Assembly (NCBI GenBank): GCA_934447715.1
Contig: CAKSER010000039.1
Span: 1 to 15,483, forward strand
DNA length: 15,483 nucleotides
Direction: 5' to 3'
Source: an uncultured Eubacteriales bacterium
Lineage (GTDB): Bacteria; Bacillota; Clostridia; Oscillospirales; CAG-272
The notes beneath the pieces are model-generated. The model made no database searches and was not told the origin of the DNA. It was given only the letters and a program-made list of their open reading frames with translations. How positions within the stretch are numbered: the stretch's first letter is position 1; each line of letters starts with the position of its first letter. Made by a program: the position numbers and the translations under genes. This document shows positions 1-6,432 of the stretch, in pieces.

Positions 1-93
1 GTTATTATCATTATATCACTTTTGGAGTCTATTTTCTTTTTTATTTGTCACCTATCAATTGTATCATAACATTTTTTCAATTTTTTTAAAAAA

Positions 94-160
94 GATCTCC
101 CCTTTTCTGCCTGCGGCAGCTAAGAAAATTAAAAGCTGCAGCATACAGTAAGGGGAGATC
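94..160 (-). terminator. Rho-independent terminator of the spore-protein gene
   Basis: An 11-bp perfect stem (GATCTCCCCTT at 94-104 with AAGGGGAGATC at 150-160) lies just past the stop of the minus-strand SASP gene. On the minus strand it is followed by a run of seven T. The 45-base interior is itself self-complementary (GCAGC 116-120 with GCTGC 135-139, and CTGCC/GGCAG at 107-119), so the RNA would be a branched, two-tier hairpin. This is larger than a usual terminator. Confidence 0.85.
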
Positions 161-175
161 GTTTTTCAGATTGGC

Positions 176-376
176 TTATTTGCCGTTTCTAAGATCGTTT
201 TCGTACTTCTCGATCATCTTCTTAACCATCTGTCCGCCGACAGAACCTGCCTGACGTGCTGTGATGTCTCCGTTGTACGACTTGTCGAGGTTTACTCCTA
301 CTTCAGAAGCAGCTTCCATCTTGAACTTTTCAAGAGCAGCCTTAGCCTCCGGTACTACATTCTTGTTGCTTGCCAT
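176..376 (-). CDS. Alpha/beta-type small acid-soluble spore protein (SASP)
   Basis: This 66-residue protein belongs to the family that coats and protects DNA in dormant spores and is degraded at germination as an amino-acid source. The family's C-terminal DNA-binding signature is clear: GVNL at 27-30, YNGDITARQAGSVGGQMVKKMI at 34-55 (Arg41, Gly44 and Gly47-48 in the usual places), then a charged tail. The segment MEAASEVG (20-27) sits where the germination protease GPR normally cuts; the usual Ile after Glu is Ala here. The length is typical (60-70 residues). The start is supported by AAGGAGA eight bases upstream of ATG. The gene is monocistronic, with its own terminator. In known spore formers such genes are read by sigma-G in the forespore; I could not identify a convincing sigma-G promoter. 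Its presence implies the organism makes endospores. Confidence 0.95.
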   Translation of the reverse strand: MASNKNVVPEAKAALEKFKMEAASEVGVNLDKSYNGDITARQAGSVGGQMVKKMIEKYENDLRNGK

Positions 377-625
377 GAGGATATCTCCTTTTGATTTTTT
401 CTTGTCATCTATATCATCGAGCCATTGCCCTCAGCGAAAGAGGGCTCATTGGCTCAATCTTGCGCTGCCGGCTTTTTCGGCTCTGTCATTATTATAATCC
501 GTATCGTTTTTTTTATTAGTGGAAAATAATTCAAGATTTTGCCGACATAAACGATGTCTTTTCTCTTTTTAACAGCCCGTATATTTAATATTGCACGTTT
601 CATTTTTTATAAACATTTTTTAAGC
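377..625. other. Upstream region of the SASP gene, with a leader hairpin
   Basis: There is no gene in this stretch. A strong hairpin spans 419-455: GAGCCA 419-424 pairs with TGGCTC 450-455, and GCCCTC 427-432 pairs with GAGGGC 440-445, around the loop AGCGAAA. It would lie in the SASP leader if transcription starts upstream of it. A smaller CCG/CGG hairpin lies at about 468-480. The remainder (490-620) is AT-rich and should hold the SASP promoter; a TATAAT-like box occurs on the minus strand near 493-498, but I see no convincing -35 or sigma-G pair. Confidence 0.4.
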
Positions 626-659
626 AAAAAAGCAGGAACAGAACGAAATCTGCTCCTGC
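626..659 (-). terminator. Rho-independent terminator of guaB
   Basis: GCAGGA (632-637) pairs with TCCTGC (654-659). After one mismatch the stem continues with CAGA/TCTG (639-642, 649-652). On the minus strand the hairpin is followed by TTTTTT, 20 bases after the guaB stop. Confidence 0.85.
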
Positions 660-678
660 AATTTTAAAATGTAATGCT

Positions 679-2184
679 TTATTTATTTGTCACTGTGTTT
701 TTAAGAGTAACATCGTGATATCCGCCCTCTACAATGCTGACGGAGGAAACGAGTGTGAGCTTTGCGTCGCGCTGGAGATCCTTGATTGTAATAACTCCGC
801 AGTTGCACATTGTCGATTTTATCTTGTAAAGGCTCTTTTCGACATTATCATGCAGGCTTCCTGCATATGTTACATAAGAGTCGACACCTTCCTCAAACGA
901 AAGCTTGGAGCTTCCTCCGAGGTCATATCTCTGCCAGTTTCTCGCTCTGTTCGAGCCCTCTCCCCAGTATTCCTTGACATATGAACCGTTTACAAAGAGC
1001 TTCTGTGTCGGGCTTTCGTCAAATCTTGCAAAATACCTTCCGAGCATGACAAAGTCGGCTCCCATTGCAAGCGCAAGCGTAATGTGGTAGTCGTGAACGA
1101 TTCCGCCGTCAGAGCAGATCGGCACATAAATACCGGTCTCCTTGAAGTACTCCTCTCTTGCAGCAGCCACCTCGATAAGCGCCGTCGCCTGTCCTCTTCC
1201 GATGCCCTTTGTTTCTCTTGTAATGCAGATCGAGCCGCCGCCGATACCGACCTTTACAAAATCTGCTCCTGCTTCGGCAAGGAATCTGAATCCGTCGCGG
1301 TCAACAACGTTTCCTGCTCCGATCTTTACACTGTCGCCGTACTTTTCACGGACAAAGTCGATTGTCTTCTTCTGCCAGCAGGTATAGCCCTCCGACGAAT
1401 CGATGCAAAGCACATCCGCGCCTGCCTCTACAAGCGCCGGAATTCTCTGCTCGTAGTCTCTTGTATTGACACCTGCGCCGATCATATATCTCTTGTCGCC
1501 GTCAAGAAGCTCCATCGGATTTTCCTTGTGGCTGTCATAGTCCTTGCGGAAAACAAAATAACAAAGATGTCCGTCCTTATCGACAAGCGGAAGAGAATTG
1601 ATCTTGTGCTCCCAGATTATATTGTTTGCCTCCTTAAGAGAGGTGTCCGAGGGAGCGGTTATCAGCTTTTCTCTCGGAGTCATAAAATCGCGGACCTTTT
1701 CGTTGCCGGTCATACGGCTGACACGGTAATCGCGGCTTGTAACAATGCCCAAAAGCACTCCGTTTGCCTCGCCGTTGTCGGTAATTGCAACGGTGGAAAA
1801 GCCGTTCTGAGCCTTGAGCTCAAGGACATCGTTTAAGGTAGAATCGGGACGGAGATTTGACGCACTGACAACAAAGCCTGCCTTGTATGCCTTGACCCTT
1901 GCAACCATAGCCGCTTCGCTTTCGATGCTCTGGGAGCAATAGATAAACGACATTCCGCCCTCTTTTGCAAGCGCAATTCCGAGAGTATCGTTCGATACAG
2001 ACTGCATAACCGCGGAAACCATCGGAATATTAAGTGAGATCGAGGGCTCTTCCTTGCCCTTTCTGTACTTAACAAGCGGTGTTTTAAGGTTTATATTCGA
2101 CGGAATGCATTCCTCCGAGGTATATCCCGGTATCAAAAGATATTCGCTGAATGTGTGTGACGGTTTTTCGCAGTAATACGCCAT
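679..2184 (-). CDS. guaB: IMP dehydrogenase, Tritrichomonas-like subtype
   Basis: IMP dehydrogenase (501 residues, usual length about 480-510) oxidises IMP to XMP with NAD+, the committed step of GMP synthesis in the cytosol. The order is an N-terminal barrel part, two CBS domains inserted at about 110-220, then the rest of the barrel. Visible active-site elements are DSSEGY (262-267, NAD site), GAGNVV (289-294), the catalytic loop GIGGGSICITRE (313-324) with nucleophile Cys320, SDGGI (358-362), GRYFA (382-386) and the mobile flap with Arg419-Tyr420. The catalytic loop differs from the common bacterial GIGPGSICTTR, and the flap and C-terminus (MCNCG, VSSVSIVEGG) are of the type I remember from Tritrichomonas foetus IMPDH. 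The start is supported by AAGGAG seven bases before ATG. It is monocistronic, with a consensus promoter and its own terminator. Confidence 0.95.
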   Translation of the reverse strand: MAYYCEKPSHTFSEYLLIPGYTSEECIPSNINLKTPLVKYRKGKEEPSISLNIPMVSAVMQSVSNDTLGIALAKEGGMSFIYCSQSIESEAAMVARVKAYKAGFVVSASNLRPDSTLNDVLELKAQNGFSTVAITDNGEANGVLLGIVTSRDYRVSRMTGNEKVRDFMTPREKLITAPSDTSLKEANNIIWEHKINSLPLVDKDGHLCYFVFRKDYDSHKENPMELLDGDKRYMIGAGVNTRDYEQRIPALVEAGADVLCIDSSEGYTCWQKKTIDFVREKYGDSVKIGAGNVVDRDGFRFLAEAGADFVKVGIGGGSICITRETKGIGRGQATALIEVAAAREEYFKETGIYVPICSDGGIVHDYHITLALAMGADFVMLGRYFARFDESPTQKLFVNGSYVKEYWGEGSNRARNWQRYDLGGSSKLSFEEGVDSYVTYAGSLHDNVEKSLYKIKSTMCNCGVITIKDLQRDAKLTLVSSVSIVEGGYHDVTLKNTVTNK

Positions 2185-2246
2185 TTTATTTCTCCTTTAT
2201 TTTGTTTTCAGTATATGCCTTAGACATCAATTATTATATTCTCTAC

Positions 2247-2275
2247 ATTATAGTAGATAATTCCTGCAATGTCAA
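2247..2275 (-). promoter_or_regulatory. guaB sigma-A promoter
   Basis: On the minus strand, TTGACA (2275-2270), a 17-base spacer and TATAAT (2252-2247) match the full housekeeping consensus. The -10 box sits inside a dyad, TCTAC-N6-GTAGA (2242-2257), and the -35 box touches a larger nested palindrome (2274-2312), so regulation at this promoter is possible. Confidence 0.9.
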
Positions 2276-2312
2276 TCGGAATACTGAATAATTTAATTCA
2301 TAAATTCCGATT
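2274..2312. repeat. Nested palindrome upstream of guaB
   Basis: AATCGGAAT (2274-2282) is perfectly complementary to ATTCCGATT (2304-2312). Inside, TGAAT (2285-2289) pairs with ATTCA (2296-2300). The structure lies between the stop of the FNT gene and the guaB -35 box. It lacks a T-run on either side, so an operator is more likely than a terminator. Confidence 0.5.
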
Positions 2313-2334
2313 CGATTTTTTTCGACTGTCACAA

Positions 2335-2359
2335 AACGCAGAAATCCGTCAGCTGCGTT
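2335..2359 (-). terminator. Weak candidate terminator of the FNT-family gene
   Basis: A 7-bp stem (AACGCAG 2335-2341 with CTGCGTT 2353-2359) overlaps the stop codon of the minus-strand channel gene and is followed only by a short TTTT. The large loop and short T-run make it a weak candidate; read-through into guaB is possible. Confidence 0.35.
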
Positions 2360-2963
2360 CTCTTATTTTAAGAAGCATCGGCACAAGAAGTGCGCCGAGA
2401 GAATTGCCAATCACAACAGTCAAAATAAACAGAAATGACTCAAAGGTGTATATCCCTGCCGCAGCAAAATAAAACATGTCAGCTATCGAATGCTCAAATC
2501 CGCACAGAATAAAAACCGGAACGCAGAAAAGAATTCCGACAATGCTTTTGTTGTCCTTGTATATCTCAACTGCAATATACATAAGAATTCCGCAGAAAGC
2601 GGCACGGATAAAAGCAACGGGAAGATCAAGGGCAAGCTTCAGGCTGCACATTTCAAAAGCTCTTTGGCAAAGAGAAGAAAGAGAATATCGTACGGCACAT
2701 CCGAAAAGCACCGTCCCCAAAGCATTTCCCAAAAGCCCGAGAAAAATAACGCTGAAATCCCTTTTTGTGTGTGACGCCGCAATAAATCCGATCTTTCCGG
2801 TATAAAGAGAAAAGCCTCTTAGGCATATTACAAGAAGCGCAATCGTAAAGAGCGCGGCACCGACATATCTGTTTTCGCAGGAAAGAAGCACGGTTCCGCC
2901 GATTGTTATCATTATCCCGGCAAGAAAGCCGTCTGCAATTCTTTTAAGTACAGTATTTTTCAT
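2349..2963 (-). CDS. Formate/nitrite transporter (FNT) family channel, short form
   Basis: This is a membrane protein of 204 residues with about six hydrophobic segments (roughly 10-28, 34-52, 70-95, 112-134, 140-156, 170-198). The family forms pentameric channels for small monovalent anions: formate, nitrite or hydrosulfide. Support comes from LYTG (53-56), matching the conserved loop in the second helix, GFEHSIADMF (155-164) with the central pore histidine His158, and GNSLGALLVP (186-195) in the last helix. The Asn usually following HSxA is Asp162 here. The protein is shorter than typical FocA/NirC (about 255-285), with compact loops; nothing suggests truncation. The substrate cannot be told from the sequence; no formate, nitrite or sulfite enzyme gene lies next to it. 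The start is supported by AAAGGA before ATG. Confidence 0.8.
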   Translation of the reverse strand: MKNTVLKRIADGFLAGIMITIGGTVLLSCENRYVGAALFTIALLVICLRGFSLYTGKIGFIAASHTKRDFSVIFLGLLGNALGTVLFGCAVRYSLSSLCQRAFEMCSLKLALDLPVAFIRAAFCGILMYIAVEIYKDNKSIVGILFCVPVFILCGFEHSIADMFYFAAAGIYTFESFLFILTVVIGNSLGALLVPMLLKIRERS

Positions 2964-3018
2964 TTCAGATATCCTTTTTAAAGAGACGGCAAACCCTGTT
3001 TGGTTGCCCTTTTCCCTT

Positions 3019-3047
3019 ATTATAAATGTATTTTCGATTTATTTCAA
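3019..3047 (-). promoter_or_regulatory. Promoter of the FNT-family gene
   Basis: On the minus strand, TTGAAA (3047-3042), 17 bases and TATAAT (3024-3019). The transcript would begin near 3012 and open almost at once with a small hairpin (GGCAA/TTGCC arms, 2988-3008), which could protect the 5' end. Confidence 0.75.
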
Positions 3048-3119
3048 CTTATTTTGTTACATTTGCCATTTATAATAAAAATTTCAAAAAGATCAGGATA
3101 AATATAGAGCTTTTTCTGG

Positions 3120-3148
3120 TTGACACCGGCTTTTATGAGTGATATAAT
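3120..3148 (+). promoter_or_regulatory. Promoter of the antiporter gene
   Basis: TTGACA (3120-3125), a 17-base spacer and TATAAT (3143-3148) are a full consensus match. It is divergent from the FNT-gene promoter, with about 70 bases between the two -35 boxes, so the genes could share a regulator. Confidence 0.88.
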
Positions 3149-3196
3149 ATTATTTTGTCAAATTGATTATTCCGATACTTAAAAAGAGGTAATCTG

Positions 3197-4495
3197 ATGG
3201 ATTTTGATATTTTAAACATAATTATGTATCTTGCAATAATCCTGTTTGCAACGAAAACAATGGGACTTATAGCAAGAAGGCTCGGCCTTCCGCAGGTCGC
3301 CGGAATGGTGCTTGCCGGTCTTTTAATCGGGCCTGCGATCTTCAAGAATATTGACATTCCGTTTAACGGACTTATTAATCCGTCGGATGCGGAAATGGAC
3401 GTGCTGCGCTCATTTTCACAGCTCGGCGTAATTTTTACTCTGTTTTCAAGCGGACTTGAGACCGACTTCGAGGATCTTAAAAAGAGTGGAAAGGCTGCAA
3501 CCGTAATTGCCTTTATCGGCGTTTTGGTTCCGCTTGCGCTGGGGACTGTCGTCGCTTCACTGTTCATGGGAGGAATTTCGGCTCTTTCTGATCACAATAT
3601 CCTGATGAACGCGCTTTTTGTCGGAACGATACTGACAGCAACAAGCGTCGGAATTACGGTCGAAACGCTGAGAGAGATGGGAAAATTATCGACTCCGCTC
3701 GGCACAACGATTTTAAGCGCTGCAATTATTGACGATGTAATCGGCGTAATTGTTTTGAGTATTGTAACGAGCCTCAACGGTCAGGGCAGCGTCTGGTCTA
3801 CTATATTAAAAGCAATAGGCTTCTTCATTTTTGCTGTCGGCGCAGGATGGCTTTTAAGAAAGCTGTTCAGATATCTTGAAAAAATCTCGCCGCACACAAG
3901 AAGAATCGGAATCTACTCGATTGTAATGTGCCTTGTTTATGCATATGTTGCAGAAAAAATCTTCGGAATCGCAGCCATCACCGGGGCATATATGGCAGGT
4001 CTTATGACAAGTGGAATGCCGGATACATCCTTTGTCGACAGAAAGGTCGTTGTAAGCGGCTATATGATCTTTACGCCGATCTTCTTTGCCTTCATCGGAA
4101 TAAGCGCCGACTTCAGCCACTTTAAGCTGTCCGATCTTCTTTTCGGTCTGGTATTCGTACTGGTCGGAATTATCGGAAAGGTCGTCGGATGCGGTCTTGC
4201 CGGAAAAATGTTCCGCTTCAGCAACAGAGAGTCGCTTGCGATCGGATTCGGAATGGTCGCGCGCGGAGAGGTCGCACTTGCAGTCTATTCTACCGGCGGC
4301 ACGCTGATAAACCGTGCAACAGCCGGAAACACCGCAAGCATCGATCCGCTTGTTGCAACAATTATGCTGATTATAATAACCTCGATCGTCTGCCCGGTTT
4401 GCTTAAAGATGTTCTTTAAGGATAAGAATACAGGCAGCAGCTCCAACACAAATCCGGATATGGAAAAGGCTGTCGAAGGTGCAAATGTACAGTGA
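3197..4495 (+). CDS. Cation:proton antiporter, CPA2 (NapA-like) family
   Basis: This 432-residue membrane protein is predicted to exchange Na+ or K+ for protons. Twelve or so hydrophobic segments cover about 5-405, followed by a short polar tail; there is no C-terminal TrkA domain of the KefB/C type. Family marks are GLPQVAGMVLAGLLIGP (30-46), LFSSGLETD (82-90), LTATSVGIT (146-154), the Asp-Asp pair in SAAIIDDVIG (174-183, Asp179-Asp180), Lys328 in GIIGKVVG and GMVARGEVAL (352-361). In the NapA/NhaA group the Asp-Asp pair and this helix-10 lysine are the ion-binding site, which favours electrogenic exchange. The start follows AGAGGT by six bases. It is monocistronic; which cation it carries cannot be decided here. 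Confidence 0.9.
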   Translation: MDFDILNIIMYLAIILFATKTMGLIARRLGLPQVAGMVLAGLLIGPAIFKNIDIPFNGLINPSDAEMDVLRSFSQLGVIFTLFSSGLETDFEDLKKSGKAATVIAFIGVLVPLALGTVVASLFMGGISALSDHNILMNALFVGTILTATSVGITVETLREMGKLSTPLGTTILSAAIIDDVIGVIVLSIVTSLNGQGSVWSTILKAIGFFIFAVGAGWLLRKLFRYLEKISPHTRRIGIYSIVMCLVYAYVAEKIFGIAAITGAYMAGLMTSGMPDTSFVDRKVVVSGYMIFTPIFFAFIGISADFSHFKLSDLLFGLVFVLVGIIGKVVGCGLAGKMFRFSNRESLAIGFGMVARGEVALAVYSTGGTLINRATAGNTASIDPLVATIMLIIITSIVCPVCLKMFFKDKNTGSSSNTNPDMEKAVEGANVQ

Positions 4496-4507
4496 TTTAC
4501 CAAAAAT

Positions 4508-4556
4508 AAACCGACTCGGTTTTCCGCAGATGGGAAATCGGGTCGGTTTGTTTTTT
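4508..4556. terminator. Bidirectional terminator between antiporter and dapF-like gene
   Basis: The stem pairs AAACCGACTCGGTTTTCC (4508-4525) with GGGAAATCGGGTCGGTTT (4532-4549) around a 6-base loop, with one or two mismatches or G-T pairs. TTTTTT follows on the plus strand, and an A-rich run before it gives T on the minus strand. It lies between two convergent genes and can serve both. Confidence 0.9.
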
Positions 4557-4563
4557 ATATGTA

Positions 4564-5307
4564 TCAATCTTTTGTGTCGAATGTTCCGTGAGAGATAAAA
4601 TCCGCAGAACCGCTGGGATAAAGATTATATCCGGACGTGCAGACGACGATCACGCCGCCGCTCTTGGAGCTTGCAAATATCGGCATGTCAGGATCGACAA
4701 AGCCGTTTTTCACCGCAAGGGCAACAGCTGCGCAGATTTCGTTTCCGCAAGAGAAACAGCTGTTTTGCTCACTACCGGCCTGATAAAAGGAAAGCGACCT
4801 TCTGCCGTTTACCTTTATAAGACCGATCTTGGTATCCGCAAGCTCACATGGCACCTGCGAAAGATCGTCGCAAAAGGCAAATTTATGCTCTCCGCAAAGT
4901 CTTACGGTCTGACAAAACCCGTCCGAATCCGGAAATGAGGCGTTCCCGAGGCACACCGTAACCGTTTTTATCCGATCAGCGTCGATTCGCAAAAGAAGTC
5001 TCTTAAAGCCGTCCATCGTCTTTACAACAGGTGTCGGAGAGTCGGATATCCCCTTTTCATAAATATATTTTCCGATGCAGGAAAGCGAATTTACACACGG
5101 CATAATTTCGGTTCCGTTCAAAGAAAACAGCTGCATTTCTGCATCTGCCGTTTTTGAGTGTGAAACAACAATTATCCGTTCGAATTCGGTAAAGGCATTC
5201 GAAAAAACCGAAAAAAACTGCTTTGGCTCCTCAGAAAGACCGTTTTCAAAAAAAATAATCGCATAATCATTTTCGCCTGCCCTCATTTTGGTAAAATCAA
5301 CCTTCAT
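4564..5307 (-). CDS. Degenerate diaminopimelate-epimerase-like protein
   Basis: This 247-residue protein has the two-lobed fold pattern of DapF, which converts LL- to meso-diaminopimelate. Recognisable parts are FTKMRAGENDYAIIF (5-19), DAEMQLFSLNG (55-65), the first cysteine Cys71 in PCVNSL, and the second, Cys187, in SCGNEICAA (186-194). Both catalytic cysteines are kept, but many substrate contacts are not: the CGNG motif reads CVNS, the ERG segment reads EQN so the carboxylate-binding Arg is gone, GTGA reads GNEI, and the usual GNPH reads GEHK. It is also shorter than DapF (about 270-285). It starts inside dapB (11-base overlap) with its own GGAGG, so the two are translated together. It may be a working but divergent epimerase, an isomerase with another substrate, or a decaying copy. 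The intact reading frame and ribosome site argue against simple decay. Confidence 0.7.
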   Translation of the reverse strand: MKVDFTKMRAGENDYAIIFFENGLSEEPKQFFSVFSNAFTEFERIIVVSHSKTADAEMQLFSLNGTEIMPCVNSLSCIGKYIYEKGISDSPTPVVKTMDGFKRLLLRIDADRIKTVTVCLGNASFPDSDGFCQTVRLCGEHKFAFCDDLSQVPCELADTKIGLIKVNGRRSLSFYQAGSEQNSCFSCGNEICAAVALAVKNGFVDPDMPIFASSKSGGVIVVCTSGYNLYPSGSADFISHGTFDTKD

Positions 5308-6043
5308 AATATTCCTCCGATATGTTTTTCATTCCGTATAACCCCGGTGCCTGCCTTAAAATAAATTCGGCTGCCTCGATTGCTCCCATTGCAAACAAAA
5401 TCGGACTGAGCGCCTCATGCTTTAATGTAATGGTCTCATATCCCGAAGAGAAAATCACCTCGTGAGTCCCGGCACAGTTGCCGAGCCTTACGGAATGTAT
5501 TCCGATCTCGTTTTTGCTTCTTCTCTGCGATCTGCTTCTGCCTACGACGGCATATGAGCCTTTTTTGTTTTTAATGATTTCGTTTGCAAGCAAAAGAGCC
5601 GTCCCGCTCGGAACATCGGTTTTTCTTGAATGATGAGTTTCGATTATCTCAATATCCGCATCCGGATAAAATTTTGTAAGTTCAAAAATCATCCGGATTA
5701 TGTGTGCCATGCCTATTGACATGTTGCAGCTTTGAAATATCGGAATTTCAAGAGAAGCCCGATCAATAATTTCCTGCTCTGCCTTTGTGTGCCCGGTTGT
5801 CGCAATAACCACCGGAAGGCTGCGTTTTTCCGCCTCGAAAAGAAGCTCGTTTACGGCGGAATGCGATGAAAAGTCGATAATGACATCGGCGTTCCCACGG
5901 TATTCCGAAAGAGAGCCGAAGCAGTCGTCCCCACCGGTAAGATCAACCTTTGCAGCACAGGTACAGGATCGAAAGCCCTTGTCGCAAAGCGCGGTAAGCT
6001 CCTTACCGATTCTTCCGCACGCACCGCAGATAATGATTCGCAA
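5297..6043 (-). CDS. dapB: 4-hydroxy-tetrahydrodipicolinate reductase
   Basis: DapB reduces the product of DapA with NAD(P)H on the way to diaminopimelate and lysine (cytosol); dipicolinate for spores branches off just before this step. The chosen start is TTG at 6043, eight bases after AAAGGAGGG, giving 248 residues beginning MRIIICGACGRIG. An in-frame TTG at 6061 precedes the ribosome site and is unlikely to be used. Motifs are the nucleotide-binding GACGRIG (7-13), IDFS, ATTGHT, SCNMSIGM and the active-site segment ETHHSRKTDVPSGTAL with the His-His pair, the Lys and PSGTA, then GIHSVRLGN. Length is near the family's 245-270. It is the first gene of a two-gene unit with the overlapping dapF-like gene; I found no clear promoter in the AT-rich stretch upstream. 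Confidence 0.93.
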   Translation of the reverse strand: MRIIICGACGRIGKELTALCDKGFRSCTCAAKVDLTGGDDCFGSLSEYRGNADVIIDFSSHSAVNELLFEAEKRSLPVVIATTGHTKAEQEIIDRASLEIPIFQSCNMSIGMAHIIRMIFELTKFYPDADIEIIETHHSRKTDVPSGTALLLANEIIKNKKGSYAVVGRSRSQRRSKNEIGIHSVRLGNCAGTHEVIFSSGYETITLKHEALSPILFAMGAIEAAEFILRQAPGLYGMKNISEEYYEG

Positions 6044-6137
6044 AGCTTGCCCTCCTTTCAAGTAGCATCTGATAGAATTTATGCTGAAATCCTTTTGTCT
6101 ATGTTATTTGGTCACATTATTTTTTTTAAAAAAGGTA

Positions 6138-6166
6138 TTGACAATCAAGATTTAAAGTGATATAAT
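6138..6166 (+). promoter_or_regulatory. Promoter of tRNA-Gln
   Basis: TTGACA (6138-6143), a 17-base spacer and TATAAT (6161-6166) are a full consensus match. Transcription would start around 6173, about a dozen bases before the tRNA. Confidence 0.9.
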
Positions 6167-6185
6167 ACCATCTGTTCTTAAGTGA

Positions 6186-6256
6186 TGCGGAATTGTGTAA
6201 TGGCAGCACGACAGACTCTGACTCTGTTTGTGAGGGTTCAAATCCTTCTTCCGCAG
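6186..6256 (+). tRNA. tRNA-Gln, anticodon CUG
   Basis: The 71-base cloverleaf can be drawn in full. The acceptor arm is TGCGGAA (6186-6192) with TTCCGCA (6249-6255) and discriminator G. A short D-arm has GTG/CAC stems around TAATGGCAG. The anticodon stem ACAGA/TCTGT encloses the loop CTCTGAC, so the anticodon is CTG and it reads CAG. The T-arm is GAGGG-TTCAAAT-CCTTC. The weak first pair (T-A) is typical of bacterial tRNA-Gln. CCA is not encoded and must be added. A UUG isoacceptor would be expected elsewhere in the genome. Confidence 0.92.
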
Positions 6257-6262
6257 TATAAT

Positions 6263-6290
6263 AAAGGCACCCTGAAAGGGTGCTTTTCTC
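6263..6290 (+). terminator. tRNA-Gln terminator
   Basis: GCACCCT (6267-6273) pairs with AGGGTGC (6277-6283) around GAA, followed by TTTTCTCTTTC. It lies a few bases after the tRNA. Confidence 0.85.
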
Positions 6291-6404
6291 TTTCTAACAA
6301 AGAAGGATTTGAACGGGTCGGTGTTGAATGACCTGCCGGTGGCAGGTTAGATCCGACCCTGACCGAGTCCGCAGACGAGAACAAATCCTTCTTCCGCAGT
6401 ATAT

Positions 6405-6432
6405 AGAAAGCACCCTGAAGGGGTGCTTTCTT
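6405..6432 (+). terminator. Second copy of the tRNA terminator
   Basis: AGAAAGCACCC (6405-6415) pairs with GGGTGCTTTCT (6421-6431). It has the same stem core as the hairpin right after the tRNA and follows the second copy of the tRNA 3' end, so it was probably duplicated with it. Confidence 0.7.

Noticed and set aside
1084..1836. A 250-codon open frame on the plus strand inside guaB
   Set aside because: Antisense to conserved IMPDH coding sequence, with low-complexity antisense-like composition and no family motif.
4189..4419. Short Cys- and Arg-rich plus-strand frames inside the antiporter gene
   Set aside because: They are out-of-frame shadows of a well-conserved membrane protein gene.
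6044..6061. Upstream TTG start of dapB adding six residues
   Set aside because: The extra codons contain the AAAGGAGGG ribosome site itself; the TTG at 6043 has ideal spacing and begins directly with the conserved RIIICGACGRIG.
6380..6403. A second tRNA gene at the repeated 3' end
   Set aside because: Only the T-loop-to-acceptor part is present; the bases upstream do not form a D-arm, an anticodon arm or a matching 5' acceptor strand.
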